NCBI GenBank assembly: GCA_028689615.1
Contig: JAQVCV010000002.1
Coordinates: 84,092-148,091, forward strand
Source: Bacteroidales bacterium
GTDB lineage: Bacteria; Bacteroidota; Bacteroidia; Bacteroidales; TTA-H9
Length of the DNA stretch: 64,000 nucleotides
Direction of reading: 5' to 3'
The notes under the pieces were generated by a model that was given only the letters and a program-made list of their open reading frames with translations, was not told the DNA's origin and ran no database searches. This document shows, one piece after another, positions 1 through 7,327 of the stretch. Every line of letters begins with the position of its first letter. Positions within the stretch are counted from its first letter, which is position 1. Made by a program: the position numbers and the translations under genes.

Positions 1-1
1 G

Positions 2-91
2 TGTTTCGTGAATCAACAGTTTGCTGTATTGCATGCCCAAGGGTTGGGCGACCAGACCGTTACACCCATCAACAGAAAGGAGATTGAATAA
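2..91 (+). CDS. 3' end of an upstream phage gene (partial)
   Basis: An open frame enters from the left edge and stops at a TAA (89-91) whose last A is the first base of the sheath ATG (TAATG overlap). Only 29 codons are visible, ending with the residues INRKEIE, which is too little to assign a family. In Mu-like order the gene before the sheath is a small tail or head-completion protein, but that is position only. The stop/start overlap suggests translational coupling with the sheath gene. Confidence 0.5.
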   Translation, partial: CFVNQQFAVLHAQGLGDQTVTPINRKEIE

Positions 92-1296
92 TGGCTCTTC
101 CACGCGTTACGATTAATTTTGCGAACGGTGCCCTGGGTGCCGTGGCCGATCTGGCCGATGGTGTAGTTGGGCTGATATGCACCGCAGTGGCGGTGCCGTC
201 AACCTTTGCACTCAACACCGCTTACAAGCTCACGAGTCTCGACGACCTTACAGCGTTGGGTATTACCGTAGCCAACAACCCCGCACTTTACAAGCACGTA
301 TCTGAGTTCTATACCGAAGCCGGAACCGGATCGGGTGCAGAGCTGTGGATATACGGCGTGGCCGATACGGTTACCCTTGCCCAGATGCTTGATTCGACCA
401 GTGCCACCGGAGCACAGGCACTGCAGGCAGCAGCCAACGGTCGCATCCGCATCATAGTGGCCGCCCGCAAGCCAGGTACAGGCTACACGCCGACTACTAC
501 CAACGGCCTCGACTCCGACGTTTACACGGCAATAACCAACGGCCAGGTGCTTGCCGGTTATTGTAAAGACACTTACCAGGCTCCTGTACTCGTGCTGATC
601 GAAGGAAGGAGTTATACCGGCACGGCTGCCAACCTTACTAACATGCGACAAGCATCGAACAATGCCGTGGCTGTGCTGATTGGCGACACCGCCTCCGATT
701 CGGGCAATGCCTGTGTTGGGTTGCTGGCCGGTCGAATTGCTAAAATACCGGTACAAAGGAACATTGGCCGGGTGAAAGATGGATCGCTTGCGATAGCGGC
801 GGCATACATTAAGGACAAAACAGCCGAAAAGGCCGACACGGCAGGCATTCACGACAAGGGGTACGTTACCATTCGCACCTTCACCGGGCGAACCGGTTAT
901 TTCTTCAGCGACGACCCCACGTGTAGCCTGGTAAGCGACGACTACAGCCAGATCACAGCTCGCCGCACGGTTGATAAAGCCTACCGCGTGGCTTACGACA
1001 CACTGCTCAACGAGCTGCTCGATGAGTTGCCGGTAACTGCCGAAGGAACCCTTACACCGGCCTTTGCAAAGAGCCTTGAAAATAAGGTGGAAGCAGCAAT
1101 CGTGAACACCATGACCATTAACGGCAACTTGGGCAACGACACCACCGACACGGCTGATAAGGGTGTGCAGTGCTTCGTTGATTACACACAGAACGTGATT
1201 AGCACCAGCAAGGTGATGATTACCCTGAAGGTGAAGCCCTATGGCTACGCCCGATATATTGAAGTAAAACTTGGATTTCAAACCTTAACTGCATAA
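91..1296 (+). CDS. Phage tail sheath protein (DUF2586-like)
   Basis: Contractile tail sheath subunit that polymerises around the tail tube and shortens on infection, equivalent to Mu gpL. The 401-residue product has the family layout: an N-terminal strand-rich region, a variable alpha/beta middle domain (about residues 95-245), and a conserved C-terminal domain near residues 260-400 beginning with GYVTIRTFTGRTGYF and containing the Arg-rich helix RRTVDKAYRVAYD. An AAAGGAG purine-rich site (76-82) precedes the ATG at a good distance, giving a clear ribosome binding site. It is followed after two bases by the tube gene. The pairing sheath plus tube plus tape measure makes the call firm; the DUF2586 assignment is from recognition, not a search. 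Confidence 0.88.
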   Translation: MALPRVTINFANGALGAVADLADGVVGLICTAVAVPSTFALNTAYKLTSLDDLTALGITVANNPALYKHVSEFYTEAGTGSGAELWIYGVADTVTLAQMLDSTSATGAQALQAAANGRIRIIVAARKPGTGYTPTTTNGLDSDVYTAITNGQVLAGYCKDTYQAPVLVLIEGRSYTGTAANLTNMRQASNNAVAVLIGDTASDSGNACVGLLAGRIAKIPVQRNIGRVKDGSLAIAAAYIKDKTAEKADTAGIHDKGYVTIRTFTGRTGYFFSDDPTCSLVSDDYSQITARRTVDKAYRVAYDTLLNELLDELPVTAEGTLTPAFAKSLENKVEAAIVNTMTINGNLGNDTTDTADKGVQCFVDYTQNVISTSKVMITLKVKPYGYARYIEVKLGFQTLTA

Positions 1297-1298
1297 CA

Positions 1299-1715
1299 AT
1301 GGCATTCGATAGCAGACAATACGCGTGGAGCGACCTTACGCTCGAAATAGGCGGCAAAGTGATTACCGGCTTTCGCGGCATCAAGTATTCTACGAAACAG
1401 GAAAAAGAGTTGCTGCACGGCAAGGGCAACAAACCGCTGAGTATCCAGCGCGGCAACATCACCTACGAGGGTGAGATTACCATCCTGCAGTCGGAACTCG
1501 AAACCCTTCGGCTCAACGGAGGCGGCAGTGTGCTGGGGCTTCACCTCGATGCTACCGTGGTATATGGCGACCCTGCCAATGGCGATGTAATCATTCCGGA
1601 TAAGATTCTGGGTATCGAGTTTACCGAAGACGCCAAAGAAATGAAACAGGGCGATAAGAACATGGAGGTGAAACTCCCGTTCATTTGCCTCGAAATCAAA
1701 AACCAGTCACTTTAA
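1299..1715 (+). CDS. Phage tail tube protein
   Basis: Inner tail tube subunit of the contractile tail (Mu gpM position). The 138-residue product is beta-rich, with a repeated pattern of short strands (SDLTLEIGGKVITGF, then SIQRGNITYEGEITIL) and an acidic C-terminal part, as expected for the single-domain tube fold shared by tail tubes and Hcp. It starts two bases after the sheath stop, and sheath and tube are needed in equal large amounts. A perfect hairpin (1738-1773) lies just downstream and may set off this pair from the low-abundance chaperone and tape measure genes. The family is inferred from size, composition and position. Confidence 0.8.
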   Translation: MAFDSRQYAWSDLTLEIGGKVITGFRGIKYSTKQEKELLHGKGNKPLSIQRGNITYEGEITILQSELETLRLNGGGSVLGLHLDATVVYGDPANGDVIIPDKILGIEFTEDAKEMKQGDKNMEVKLPFICLEIKNQSL

Positions 1716-1737
1716 TCGCAAACCTTTAAATCAGAGT

Positions 1738-1773
1738 GGCAGCCGGCGCGCTATCAACTGCAACCCGGCTGCC
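1738..1773 (+). promoter_or_regulatory. Perfect 9-bp stem-loop between tube and chaperone genes
   Basis: GGCAGCCGG (1738-1746) pairs perfectly with CCGGCTGCC (1765-1773) over an 18-base loop. The following bases (TTAATAC) are not a long U tract, so this is at most a weak terminator. It may be an mRNA processing or stabilising structure that keeps sheath/tube mRNA more abundant than downstream messages. The structure is seen; the role is inferred. Confidence 0.55.
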
Positions 1774-1788
1774 TTAATACTACGAAAA

Positions 1789-2103
1789 ATGAAAGAAAAA
1801 ACGACCTTAATCGGGCAGGCCACTCCGGAGCAAATCGAAGCCTGGAAAAAGAAACACGGGAAACTGTTCGGGATTGTTGTAGATGGACACATTGCCTACC
1901 TGCGCAAACCCACCCGCCCTGAATTGAGCTACGCGGCTACCGTAAGCCAGAACAACATGCTCAAGAGCAACGAGGTGTTGATGAAAGCCATGTGGCTCGG
2001 CGGCAGCGAAGCCATTCAGGCAGAAGATGAATTGTTTTTTGGCGCATCAGCCCGTTTGGCCGACATCATTCAGGTGAAGGAGGCTGAATTGGTAAATTTA
2101 TAA
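1789..2103 (+). CDS. Tail assembly chaperone, short form (gpG/gp41-like)
   Basis: Small protein between the tube and tape measure genes, the invariant place of the tail assembly chaperone in long-tailed phages. Its job is to coat the tape measure protein until the tube polymerises. The 104-residue product is helical and charged (starts MKEKTTLIGQATPEQIEAW; later RPTRPELSYAATVSQNN). It ends in the codons GTA AAT TTA TAA, which hold a canonical -1 slippery heptamer immediately before the stop. The overlapping -1 frame stays open for 53 more codons, so two products are expected. No family search was possible; position plus the frameshift signal carry the call. Confidence 0.8.
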   Translation: MKEKTTLIGQATPEQIEAWKKKHGKLFGIVVDGHIAYLRKPTRPELSYAATVSQNNMLKSNEVLMKAMWLGGSEAIQAEDELFFGASARLADIIQVKEAELVNL

Positions 2104-2261
2104 ACAGCGTATCGGGCAAATACGAAGCCAATTGGGTAGGCTATATGGATACCATGCTGCAATACTATCTGCATATAGACCCCGATACGCTGACAGACGA
2201 GACCTGGAGTGAGAAAATTGCACAACTGGCCGATATTAGAAAGAAAGAAAATGAAGGTTAA
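1789..2261 (+). CDS. Tail assembly chaperone, -1 frameshift fusion (gpGT-like)
   Basis: If ribosomes slip back one base on A AAT TTA (2094-2100), translation bypasses the TAA at 2101-2103 and continues as I-N-S-V-S-G-K-Y-E-A-N-W to a TAA at 2259-2261, adding 53 residues and giving about 157 in all. The extension is Trp/Tyr-rich with an acidic segment (HIDPDTLTDETW) and a basic end (IRKKENEG). It has no good start codon or ribosome site of its own at its beginning, and the -1 frame is closed by a TGA at 2085-2087, so the shift must occur within 2088-2103, exactly where the heptamer sits. G and GT-type frameshift products are known in lambda, Mu and most long-tailed phages. Confidence 0.75.
2094..2100 (+). 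promoter_or_regulatory. -1 programmed ribosomal frameshift heptamer A AAT TTA
   Basis: The heptamer fits X XXY YYZ in the zero frame (gtA AAT TTA taa), so both tRNAs can re-pair with AAA TTT after a one-base slip. A stop codon follows at once, a context that favours slippage. A weak stem (AGCC 2126-2129 with GGCT 2139-2142) lies 25 bases downstream and could act as a stimulator, but it is only 4 bp. Confidence 0.78.
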
Positions 2262-2317
2262 TTCTTTTTACGGAAAATAAATTCCATATAATAATTTTTC
2301 TGCAAACATAAGCCTAA

Positions 2318-4600
2318 ATGAGCGATACGATCAATTATACGATCAATATTAACGGCAATGTTTCCGATGTGCTAGATAAAATCGGCATCAAATCGGGATC
2401 AGCAACCGATAAAGTTACGGGGCTTCGTAGGGGCCTCACAAAGCTTGGTGATTCTTTGTTCACGCTCAACAACATCAAGTATGCTTTTGATGGCATCCAA
2501 CAGTCAATTAATTCGGCCATACAGCCAGGCGTTGCTTATAACTCGCAGTTAACAGAACTGTCGGCAATCACCAATGTTACCGGAAAAAAACTAAAGGAGA
2601 TCGGTCATTCGGCCCGCGACAACGCCAAGGCTTTTGGTGGCGACGCTGGCAAGTCGCTCGAGTCGTATAAACTGCTTCTGTCGAAACTGGGTCCGGAGAT
2701 TGCCAACGTGCCAACAGCACTGCAGTCAATGGGTAAGAATGTAAGCATCCTTTCTAAGACCATGGGCGGCGACACGGTGGCCGCGGCCGATGTTCTTACT
2801 ACCGCGATGAATCAGTTCCAGGTCTCGCTCGACAATCCTACTCAGGCCTCCAAGGTGATGAGCGAAATGATGAACACTATGGCTGCAGCAGCACAAGTAG
2901 GGAGTGCCGAGTTGCCTGCCATAAAGGCAGCGTTGGAGCAGTCGGGGATGGCGGCTAAAACGGCAGGGGTTTCGTTTGCAGAAACCAACGCCGCCATACA
3001 AGTACTCGATAAAGCAGGGAAAAAAGGGGCCGAGGGAGGCGTGGCTCTGCGCAATACGCTTAGCATATTGGGTGAGGGAAGATTCATGCCCAAGGATACA
3101 CGTGAAGCACTACAGGCTGCCGGCATTGACATCAATGCACTTGGTGATCGTAGTCTTTCACTCGCCGACAGGCTCAAGTTGTTGCAACCAGTAATGGGCG
3201 ACACCGCACTAATGAGCAAAATTTTTGGGCGCGAAAACGCTAATGCCGGCATAGCCCTACTTGCTGGAATTGATCAGATAGAGTCATATACTGAAGCAAT
3301 TACAGGGACCAATTCGGCATACGATCAAGCAGCTCTCGTTATGGGGAGTTATCAAGAGAAAATGAGCAGGATGCGCGCCAGATTCGATAACTTAAAGATC
3401 AGCTTCTTTAACATGACTAAATCTGTATTGCCAGCCATGCAAGTTGCTTTTTACGGGCTAAACGCAGTTACTCAGGCCGGCGCTGTTTACACCGCTATAG
3501 CATCTGTTGGCGAGGCGGCGCTGGCTAAAGCAATCAGTAACCGCGCCTCAATGGCCTGGAAGGCTGTTGCGGCTCAATGGGCGATGGTTTCGTCGGGTGG
3601 CGTATGGTCGGGGGTGGCAACCGTCATGTCAATTGTTAATTTAGCATTGGCGGCATCGTTTAAGGCTGTTGGCCGTGCAATCTATTCAATTCCGATCATA
3701 GGGTGGATTGCCGCCGGAATAGTGCTTTTGGTTGGGCTTTTTAGAATTTTAAACTCCGGTACATCCAGGTTTAGGCAAGTGCTGTTAGGCGTGTGGGAAG
3801 CTACAAAGGCAGTGTTCTATAACATTGGCATTGTGTTGAAGGCTGTATGGGAAAATATCATTAAGCCAGTTTTTCAGTTCATTTGGAGTGGGTGGAGTGA
3901 TAACCTGAAAAACATGGTTGCTGCTATTGTGTATCTCTGGAATGGAATGGTATCTGCTTTCTCAGCAGTTGGGAAGTTTATTTATGACTACTTAGTAGCC
4001 CCGGTCTGGAACGCGATAAATTGGTTGATAAACGCTATTGCAACATTGTTTAGCTCGGTGTGGAGCTGGTTTGGTAATTTGTTTGGGGGCTTGACGTCAT
4101 GGCTTAATGCCAACCTTCTTGAACCTATAAAGGCTGTTTTTTTTAAAATGTGGGACTTCGTGAGTGGTATTCTGGATCGAATTATCAACGCGCTTGCAAA
4201 ACCTATAGCCTGGATCAAAGAATTATGGAATAAAATATTCCCAAAAGACAAATTTAAAGATATTGGTGAGGCCTACAAACAGGGAGTTGAAAATGGCAAA
4301 AAAAAGCCCGTCGAACCTGATGTGAAAAAAACCGAAGGGATAACAATACCCGATATCCCGGGGATGCAGCAGGGTGTCGCGGCAATAGGCGGAGGCACAT
4401 TTTCTGGTGGTGGTGCAAAAGGCCTGTCTAACGACATTACAGGAGGTGGCACCCGCAACACCTCGGTAAACATACAATTTACCAACATGGTAGAGAACAT
4501 CGTTTTCGATGGTACGATGAAGGATAAGCGCGCCGATCTGGAGCGCGAAATAACCAGCATCATGGCCAGGGTTCTGGGCATGGCACAAAGCGTTGCATAA
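2318..4600 (+). CDS. Phage tail tape measure protein (TP901-type)
   Basis: Sets tail length and is ejected through the tube. The 760-residue product has the TP901-type tape-measure core at about residues 70-330 (ITNVTGKKLKEIGHSARDN; then GGDTVAAADVLTTAMNQF; then a Gly/Ala-rich stretch around GKKGAEGGVALRNTLSILG). Hydrophobic stretches follow at about 375-480 (SIPIIGWIAAGIVLLVGLF) and a Trp-rich amphipathic region at about 500-640, which together are candidate membrane-penetrating segments. The C-terminus is Gly-rich and then conserved-looking. Length is typical for a short to medium contractile tail; at roughly 1.5 angstrom per residue it implies a tail near 110 nm. The start follows an AT-rich leader without a clear Shine-Dalgarno, which is normal in Bacteroidota. 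Confidence 0.9.
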   Translation: MSDTINYTININGNVSDVLDKIGIKSGSATDKVTGLRRGLTKLGDSLFTLNNIKYAFDGIQQSINSAIQPGVAYNSQLTELSAITNVTGKKLKEIGHSARDNAKAFGGDAGKSLESYKLLLSKLGPEIANVPTALQSMGKNVSILSKTMGGDTVAAADVLTTAMNQFQVSLDNPTQASKVMSEMMNTMAAAAQVGSAELPAIKAALEQSGMAAKTAGVSFAETNAAIQVLDKAGKKGAEGGVALRNTLSILGEGRFMPKDTREALQAAGIDINALGDRSLSLADRLKLLQPVMGDTALMSKIFGRENANAGIALLAGIDQIESYTEAITGTNSAYDQAALVMGSYQEKMSRMRARFDNLKISFFNMTKSVLPAMQVAFYGLNAVTQAGAVYTAIASVGEAALAKAISNRASMAWKAVAAQWAMVSSGGVWSGVATVMSIVNLALAASFKAVGRAIYSIPIIGWIAAGIVLLVGLFRILNSGTSRFRQVLLGVWEATKAVFYNIGIVLKAVWENIIKPVFQFIWSGWSDNLKNMVAAIVYLWNGMVSAFSAVGKFIYDYLVAPVWNAINWLINAIATLFSSVWSWFGNLFGGLTSWLNANLLEPIKAVFFKMWDFVSGILDRIINALAKPIAWIKELWNKIFPKDKFKDIGEAYKQGVENGKKKPVEPDVKKTEGITIPDIPGMQQGVAAIGGGTFSGGGAKGLSNDITGGGTRNTSVNIQFTNMVENIVFDGTMKDKRADLEREITSIMARVLGMAQSVA

Positions 4601-4601
4601 C

Positions 4602-5081
4602 ATGAGACAACCTCCTGCATTAGGTTTTGCCATACCCCCGGTTGTATTGCCAGGCAGTTTCATGCCAACGGGCAACCCTTACCCAATCACCCTGATGGCC
4701 GACGGGTTGGAAGATTTTACGTTTCCAATTGACCCACTTATAAACCTGTCGTTCAAAAACATCATAACACGGCGCACCGTGGCCAAAGGCAAAAACCGAG
4801 GCACGGTAAAAGAGCGTTGGACGCAGGATGACGTGGAGATCACTATATCGGGCGTGTTTATCAATGCCGACGGTTATTACCCGCCAGAGGTGTATCAATT
4901 AATGGATTATGCAAATCACCCGGGAGCTGTTGAGGTGATTTGCGACTACCTTAACCAACGCGATATTTTTTATATTGCAATAGAGACAGTCAGCCTGCCC
5001 CATACTAAAGGCATCGAAAATCAGGCCTATGAAATAAAGGCCGTTAGCGACGATGTTTTCCAACTCTTAATAGAGGAATAA
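4602..5081 (+). CDS. Tail protein, DUF6046-like, at the Mu gpN position
   Basis: A 159-residue protein encoded right after the tape measure. The ATG at 4602 lies one base after the tape measure stop; a TTG three codons upstream is possible but less likely. It resembles the DUF6046 proteins of Bacteroidota prophages, with a strand-rich core (DVEITISGVFINADGYYPP) and a C-terminal AYEIKAVSDDVFQLL. In Mu the gene here is N (gp43), which is about three times longer, so this is a positional counterpart rather than a proven homologue. It probably joins the baseplate hub to the tape measure or tube end. Biochemical role unknown. Confidence 0.6.
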   Translation: MRQPPALGFAIPPVVLPGSFMPTGNPYPITLMADGLEDFTFPIDPLINLSFKNIITRRTVAKGKNRGTVKERWTQDDVEITISGVFINADGYYPPEVYQLMDYANHPGAVEVICDYLNQRDIFYIAIETVSLPHTKGIENQAYEIKAVSDDVFQLLIEE

Positions 5082-5082
5082 T

Positions 5083-6030
5083 ATGTTCAACATCACCTGG
5101 GAGATACACATAGGCAAATACAAGCTCACGATGCTCGATAGTTGCACCATCACGCGGTCGGTGGAGCAATTAGCCGACACGGCATCAGTGGTGTTGCCCG
5201 GTGCGTGTTTCAACAAAGCTATCGAAATAGAAAAGCAAATTAAACGCGGCGACCAGGTGACAATAATGGCCGGCTACGATGGCGACAATGTGCAGGAATT
5301 TGCCGGCTACCTTGAGTCAATAGCTACCGACGACGGAAGCATTACTCTGCGGTGTGAAGATGGGATATTCGAGTTTCGCAAACCGATTGACGATAAGGAA
5401 TTTGTCAACCCTGATGTGAAAGAGCTTCTTGAGTATGCTTGCTCACAAATTGGCGGATTCACACTTCAGTGCGACTATTCATTTAAGTATGACAAGTTTG
5501 TGGTGCGCGCCATGACGGGTTACGATTTGCTGAAAAAGGTGCAGGAGGAGTGCAAGGCCAATGTTTATTTGAAAGATAAAGTGTTGCACGTTCACCCGCA
5601 GTATAAAGAGATCGGCGGCGAAGCAAAATACTCGTTCCAGGTGAATATAGAGCAGAGCGATCTTGAATACAAGGTTGCAGAAAACCGCCCATTCGAGTGT
5701 ATTGTAGAGGGCAAATCTACCGATGGCAAAGTAATTCGAGCCACGTCGGGCAACAAAGGTGGCGATAGCGAAACCATCAAGCGCGATGGGGTTAGCGATA
5801 TGAACAGCCTTCAGGCTCTGGCCGACGAGGTTGTGAAACAAAAGAGCTACACGGGCTATAGCGGAAGCTTCGACGGATGGCTGATCCCGTTTTGCGACGC
5901 CGGCTACAAGGCTACTATAACCGATGAGGATTACGAGTATAAGGACGGATCCTACTACGTGCTTGAAGTTGAAACAAAGCTGAGCAGTGCCGGCGGGGTA
6001 AGAACCATTAAAATAGGAGCAAAAATATGA
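5083..6030 (+). CDS. Baseplate hub protein (gpD/Mu gp44-like)
   Basis: Central baseplate hub that links the tube to the spike, the counterpart of P2 gpD, Mu gpP and T4 gp27. The 315-residue product opens with a tube-like beta domain (VEQLADTASVVLPG, then IKRGDQVTIMAGYDGDNVQEFAGYLESI), which is characteristic of hub proteins, followed by a LysM-like middle segment (YDLLKKVQEECKANVYLKDKVLHV) and a second beta domain ending in VETKLSSAGGVRTIKIG. It starts one base after the preceding gene and its stop overlaps the spike gene start by four bases (ATGA), indicating coupled translation of hub and spike. Confidence 0.78.
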   Translation: MFNITWEIHIGKYKLTMLDSCTITRSVEQLADTASVVLPGACFNKAIEIEKQIKRGDQVTIMAGYDGDNVQEFAGYLESIATDDGSITLRCEDGIFEFRKPIDDKEFVNPDVKELLEYACSQIGGFTLQCDYSFKYDKFVVRAMTGYDLLKKVQEECKANVYLKDKVLHVHPQYKEIGGEAKYSFQVNIEQSDLEYKVAENRPFECIVEGKSTDGKVIRATSGNKGGDSETIKRDGVSDMNSLQALADEVVKQKSYTGYSGSFDGWLIPFCDAGYKATITDEDYEYKDGSYYVLEVETKLSSAGGVRTIKIGAKI

Positions 6031-6533
6031 GCGGCATCAAAGAAATCAGAGAGCAGATACAACGCATTGCAGGCACCTACAAACCCGGCGATGTGGCCTT
6101 CGTGGCCGAGGTAACTGCCGTGACTGATACCGACTGCACCGTGAAGCTGGGCGAATTGGAGCTTACAAAGGTGAGGTTGTTCGCACAAAGCTCAGAGGCC
6201 GGTAACGTGCTCTTCCTTCCAAAACTTGGAAGTAAGGTAACCATTGTTGATTTCAGCAGCGGGCAGCTTCGTGACTTGCAGGTGATCTCGTGCGACAAAA
6301 TTACTTCCTTCACGTTCGTTGAAAATGGGCTCAATATTGAGTTCGACAGCGAAGCCAAAAAAGTTGACATAAAAAACGAGACGGTAAGCCTCAGGGATTT
6401 GTTCCAGTCGCTGGCCGATATTATAAAGCAAATTACCGTTGCAACTCCCACTGGCCCCTCGGGCACTCCATTGCCCCCGACCATTCAGGCCGTAACACAG
6501 TTTGAAACATCGTTTAACTCACTTTTAAAGTAA
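6027..6533 (+). CDS. Baseplate spike / assembly protein V-like (Mu gp45-like)
   Basis: Trimeric membrane-piercing spike at the baseplate centre. The 168-residue product has an N-terminal helix, an OB-fold-like beta barrel at about residues 20-95 (DVAFVAEVTAVTDTDCTVKLG, then GNVLFLPKLGSKVTIVDF), a short repetitive strand region (FTFVENGLNIEFDSEAKKVDIKNETV) of the kind that makes a beta-helix, and a C-terminal helical tail after a Pro/Gly linker. The ATG overlaps the hub stop. Its C-terminal tail is longer than the minimal P2 V layout. No metal-binding HxH motif is visible, so a separate tip protein may be needed. Confidence 0.72.
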   Translation: MSGIKEIREQIQRIAGTYKPGDVAFVAEVTAVTDTDCTVKLGELELTKVRLFAQSSEAGNVLFLPKLGSKVTIVDFSSGQLRDLQVISCDKITSFTFVENGLNIEFDSEAKKVDIKNETVSLRDLFQSLADIIKQITVATPTGPSGTPLPPTIQAVTQFETSFNSLLK

Positions 6534-6539
6534 AATGAA

Positions 6540-6773
6540 ATGGCATTGCAAAAACCAGCGCTAAAAGCCTCCATTAAACAATTGCTTCAGGACATGATGA
6601 CCCGCGAAGATGCAAGCTATGAAGAGTTTGCCGATCGCCTGAGTACGGCCATTGATGCTTTCGTGAAAACAGGAACCGTAACCGTGGCCAGCGGCATTGC
6701 AGTGGCCACAACGGGAACTGCCGCCGCGCAAACAGGCAGTACCACCGCCCAGGGAACCGGAACAATATCATAA
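6540..6773 (+). CDS. Small phage protein with Thr/Gly/Ala-rich tail
   Basis: A 77-residue protein between spike and gp46-like genes. Residues 1-45 form a charged helical segment (IKQLLQDMMTREDASYEEF); residues 46-77 are almost entirely Thr, Ala, Gly, Val and Ser (ATTGTAAAQTGSTTAQGTG). Similar proteins with such a tail occur in this position in related phages as far as I recall, but I do not know a function. The low-complexity tail could be an extended strand that lines the baseplate. Coding status is supported by tight spacing on both sides (6 and 3 bases). Confidence 0.6.
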   Translation: MALQKPALKASIKQLLQDMMTREDASYEEFADRLSTAIDAFVKTGTVTVASGIAVATTGTAAAQTGSTTAQGTGTIS

Positions 6774-6776
6774 CAC

Positions 6777-7067
6777 ATGAAACCAACCGACTTTTTGCTC
6801 GATAACGACTTTGATGTGATGTGCCACGCTGGCGACATCGCGTCGGGTGATGCAACGCGGCAACATCAGGCGGTGTTGCTGAAAGCATTGCCCGGCTCGT
6901 TTAAGCAGGCTCCTGTTGCAGGGGCTGGTAGCGATCTTTACTTGCTCGATGAATCGCCCTTGCGACTGCTTCGCGAGATCAGGTTGCAATTTACCCGTGA
7001 TGGTCTGCGGGTGCAACGGTTGACAGTTGATAATGTAGGGAACTTATTAATTGATGCAAACTATTAA
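6777..7067 (+). CDS. Baseplate wedge protein, gp46/gp25-like
   Basis: A 96-residue protein at the Mu gp46 position, the family that includes T4 gp25 and P2 gpW wedge subunits. It contains the feature typical of gp46-like proteins, DFDVMCHAGDIASGDATRQHQAVLLKALPGSFK, in pieces DFDVMCHAGDIASGD and RQHQAVLLKALPGSFK, followed by a C-terminal strand pair (DGLRVQRLTVDNVGNLLIDA). It sits between two short baseplate genes with 3-base gaps. The wedge role is inherited from the family; assignment rests on position and pattern. Confidence 0.68.
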   Translation: MKPTDFLLDNDFDVMCHAGDIASGDATRQHQAVLLKALPGSFKQAPVAGAGSDLYLLDESPLRLLREIRLQFTRDGLRVQRLTVDNVGNLLIDANY

Positions 7068-7070
7068 ACC

Positions 7071-7325
7071 ATGAGAACAGTAAACCCCGAACGAGGTCAA
7101 ACCATCTGGGACGTGTGTCTTCAACACATGGGGTCTGTCGAACCGGTGTTCGACCTATTGGCTTTAAACCCCGCCATTCGCCCCGATGCTGTATTCGATT
7201 ATGCCGTTGGCGAAGCCCCCCCCGACATTCTCCTCCCCGACAAGCCGACTAAACCCTTGACGGTTGCTTACTATGCAACAAACTCTATTGTACCGATTGG
7301 TAAAATTAATGATGTAAACCTATAG
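7071..7325 (+). CDS. LysM-like tail protein (gpX-like)
   Basis: An 84-residue protein starting MRTVNPERGQTIWDVCLQHMG. The pattern of an early Gly-Gln-Thr-hydrophobic-Trp-Asp followed by a helix and LNPAIRPDAVFDYAVGE resembles a single LysM fold, as in P2 gpX, which bridges hub and tube in contractile tails. The C-terminal 30 residues are Pro-rich (PPDILLPDKPTKPLTV). It lies in the baseplate block with 3- and 2-base spacing. In many phages this LysM is fused to the hub-adaptor; here it is free-standing. Confidence 0.6.
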   Translation: MRTVNPERGQTIWDVCLQHMGSVEPVFDLLALNPAIRPDAVFDYAVGEAPPDILLPDKPTKPLTVAYYATNSIVPIGKINDVNL

Positions 7326-7327
7326 CC

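Noticed and set aside
199..1281. 360-codon minus-strand open frame opposite the sheath gene
   Set aside because: It is the complement of a clear sheath gene, its product has no recognisable pattern, and it would be the only minus-strand gene in the tail operon.
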